A stretch of DNA of 24,568 nt from Isotricha intestinalis (taxonomy: Eukaryota; Ciliophora; Litostomatea; Vestibuliferida; Isotrichidae): assembly GCA_023807065.1 (NCBI GenBank), contig JAJJLU010000660.1, positions 1 through 24,568 on the forward strand. Direction: 5' to 3'. The notes under the pieces are model-generated. The model saw only the letters and a list, made by a program, of their open reading frames with translations. It was not told the origin of the DNA and searched no databases. The position numbers were made by a program, and so were the translations under genes. Positions 23,841-24,568 of the stretch are shown here, piece after piece (position 1 is the stretch's first letter; each line of letters begins with the position of its first letter).

Positions 23841-24568
23841 TTAAAAAACATAACATTTTTCATTTTTTCCTCCTTTTCCTTTTTTCTTTCCATTACCTTC
23901 AATATCATTACCTTCGAAATTTTCTTTATCATTATATTTTTCAAAAGCTTTCATCATACTTTGTTGATTTTTATAATTTGAATCTCCAATAGCTTTAGTA
24001 TCATTATTATCTTTCATAGTAGAATCTATATTATTATCATTTCTATTTTTTTTATCAATTTGATTTTGTGCTTTTGAAAATTCATCACTTCTACAAATTG
24101 AAGCCTTCTTTTAAAACTCTTTGTATTATTTTTTACAGTTATCCAATCATACATATAATCCATTTCAAAATCTTTTTGTTTAAATAATTCAGTAAATAAC
24201 ATAATATATTTTTTATATTCTGGTTCTTCTTCAAAAGCTAATTTTTTAACATATTCTATATATTTAGCAAATTCTATTGGTAATCCTTCACATAATTTTT
24301 CAGGAGGAGTACTCATTTTTAATTCTTTTATTTTTTGATATTTTTCATTTTTGTCTTTACATTTTAATCCTTGCCAAGGTAAACTTCCTTTTAATAAATA
24401 TAATAAAACATAACCAATTGATTCCATATCATCTCTTCTTGATTGTTCTAATCCATTATGAGCATTACAACTTGCATATCTTGCAGTTCCTGTTAAATTT
24501 CTATTTTCTTTTAATGGAATATGAATTCTTGTATGTTCATCTCTATATCTTTTTGCAAGACCAAAATC
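23841..24568 (-). CDS. Casein kinase 1 family kinase, C-terminal part, two exons, CaaX end (partial)
   Basis: The gene enters from the right edge; the first visible codons are [10 protein letters not shown]. Exon 24568-24137 carries the CK1 signature [19 protein letters not shown], then [19 protein letters not shown] and GSLPWQGLK, and ends at the domain end YDWIT. A 29-nt intron joins it to 24107-23841. This second exon encodes an 88-residue polar tail ending KCYVF. CYVF is a CaaX box, so the kinase is probably prenylated, whereas animal CK1-gamma and yeast Yck use palmitoyl Cys. Reading without splicing gives a truncated, non-CK1-like end and loses the tail. The catalytic loop and ATP site lie beyond the window. 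The stop TAA is 201 bp from that of the AGC kinase. Confidence 0.9.
24108..24136 (-). other. 29-nt intron in the casein kinase 1 gene
   Basis: The minus strand reads GTAAAAAATAAT...TTTTAAAAG; GT-AG, phase 0. The donor matches the GTAAAA of the two other introns. The acceptor is AAAG instead of TTAG, and an alternative acceptor 3 nt downstream (32 nt, one Lys fewer) also keeps the frame. Either choice connects the kinase domain end to the 88-residue tail. Confidence 0.72.

Noticed and set aside
1..24568. tRNA, rRNA or snRNA genes
   Set aside because: I looked for tRNA B-box-like GTTCRANNC with paired arms and for G+C-richer islands and saw none; a covariance-model search would be decisive.

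Overview
The window looks like the capped left end of a ciliate macronuclear chromosome. It opens with four CCCCAAT-type units, C-rich strand reading inward, as expected at a telomere, and the first gene starts only about 290 bases inside. The DNA is extremely A+T-rich. Genes are packed on both strands with short spacers. All 17 stop codons I can place are TAA, and I see no in-frame TAG or TGA in roughly 6,700 codons, so this is not the Tetrahymena/Paramecium code in which TAA and TAG encode Gln. Three introns of 22, 29 and 29 nt are needed to restore conserved reading frames, and all begin GTAAAA. Heptamer telomere, TAA-only stops and tiny introns together suggest a standard-code ciliate, perhaps an anaerobic or rumen litostome. 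That placement is inference.

Left part (1-5632): telomere; a small four-helix membrane protein; a basic coiled-coil protein (minus); a MORN-repeat protein with a dual-acylation N-terminus (minus); a 1.1 kb gene-free gap holding a TA-bounded element with 36-bp terminal inverted repeats and internal ~50-bp-spaced repeats; and an AIG1-like GTPase ending in a CaaX box.

Middle part (5809-17111): an Asn/Tyr-rich two-exon gene (minus); an FCP1/SCP-like phosphatase; a PX (sorting-nexin) protein; a secreted or membrane TPM-like protein (minus), divergent from an 88-aa CaaX protein; a degenerate CDPK-like kinase; a protein with two RanBP2 zinc fingers; and a protein with possible ubiquitin-like and RRM-like folds.

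Right part (17332-24568): a 1073-aa LRR protein (minus) whose start lies 37 bp from that of a two-exon METTL21/FAM86-like methyltransferase; a small basic protein (minus); an AGC kinase of STK32-like type; and the C-terminal part of a casein kinase 1 (minus) running off the right edge.

There is no operon logic. The common thread is membrane-targeted signalling: three proteins carry MG- (myristoylation) starts, two of them with adjacent Cys, and three carry C-x-V-F (CaaX) ends. No tRNA, rRNA, CRISPR array or coding transposon was seen.
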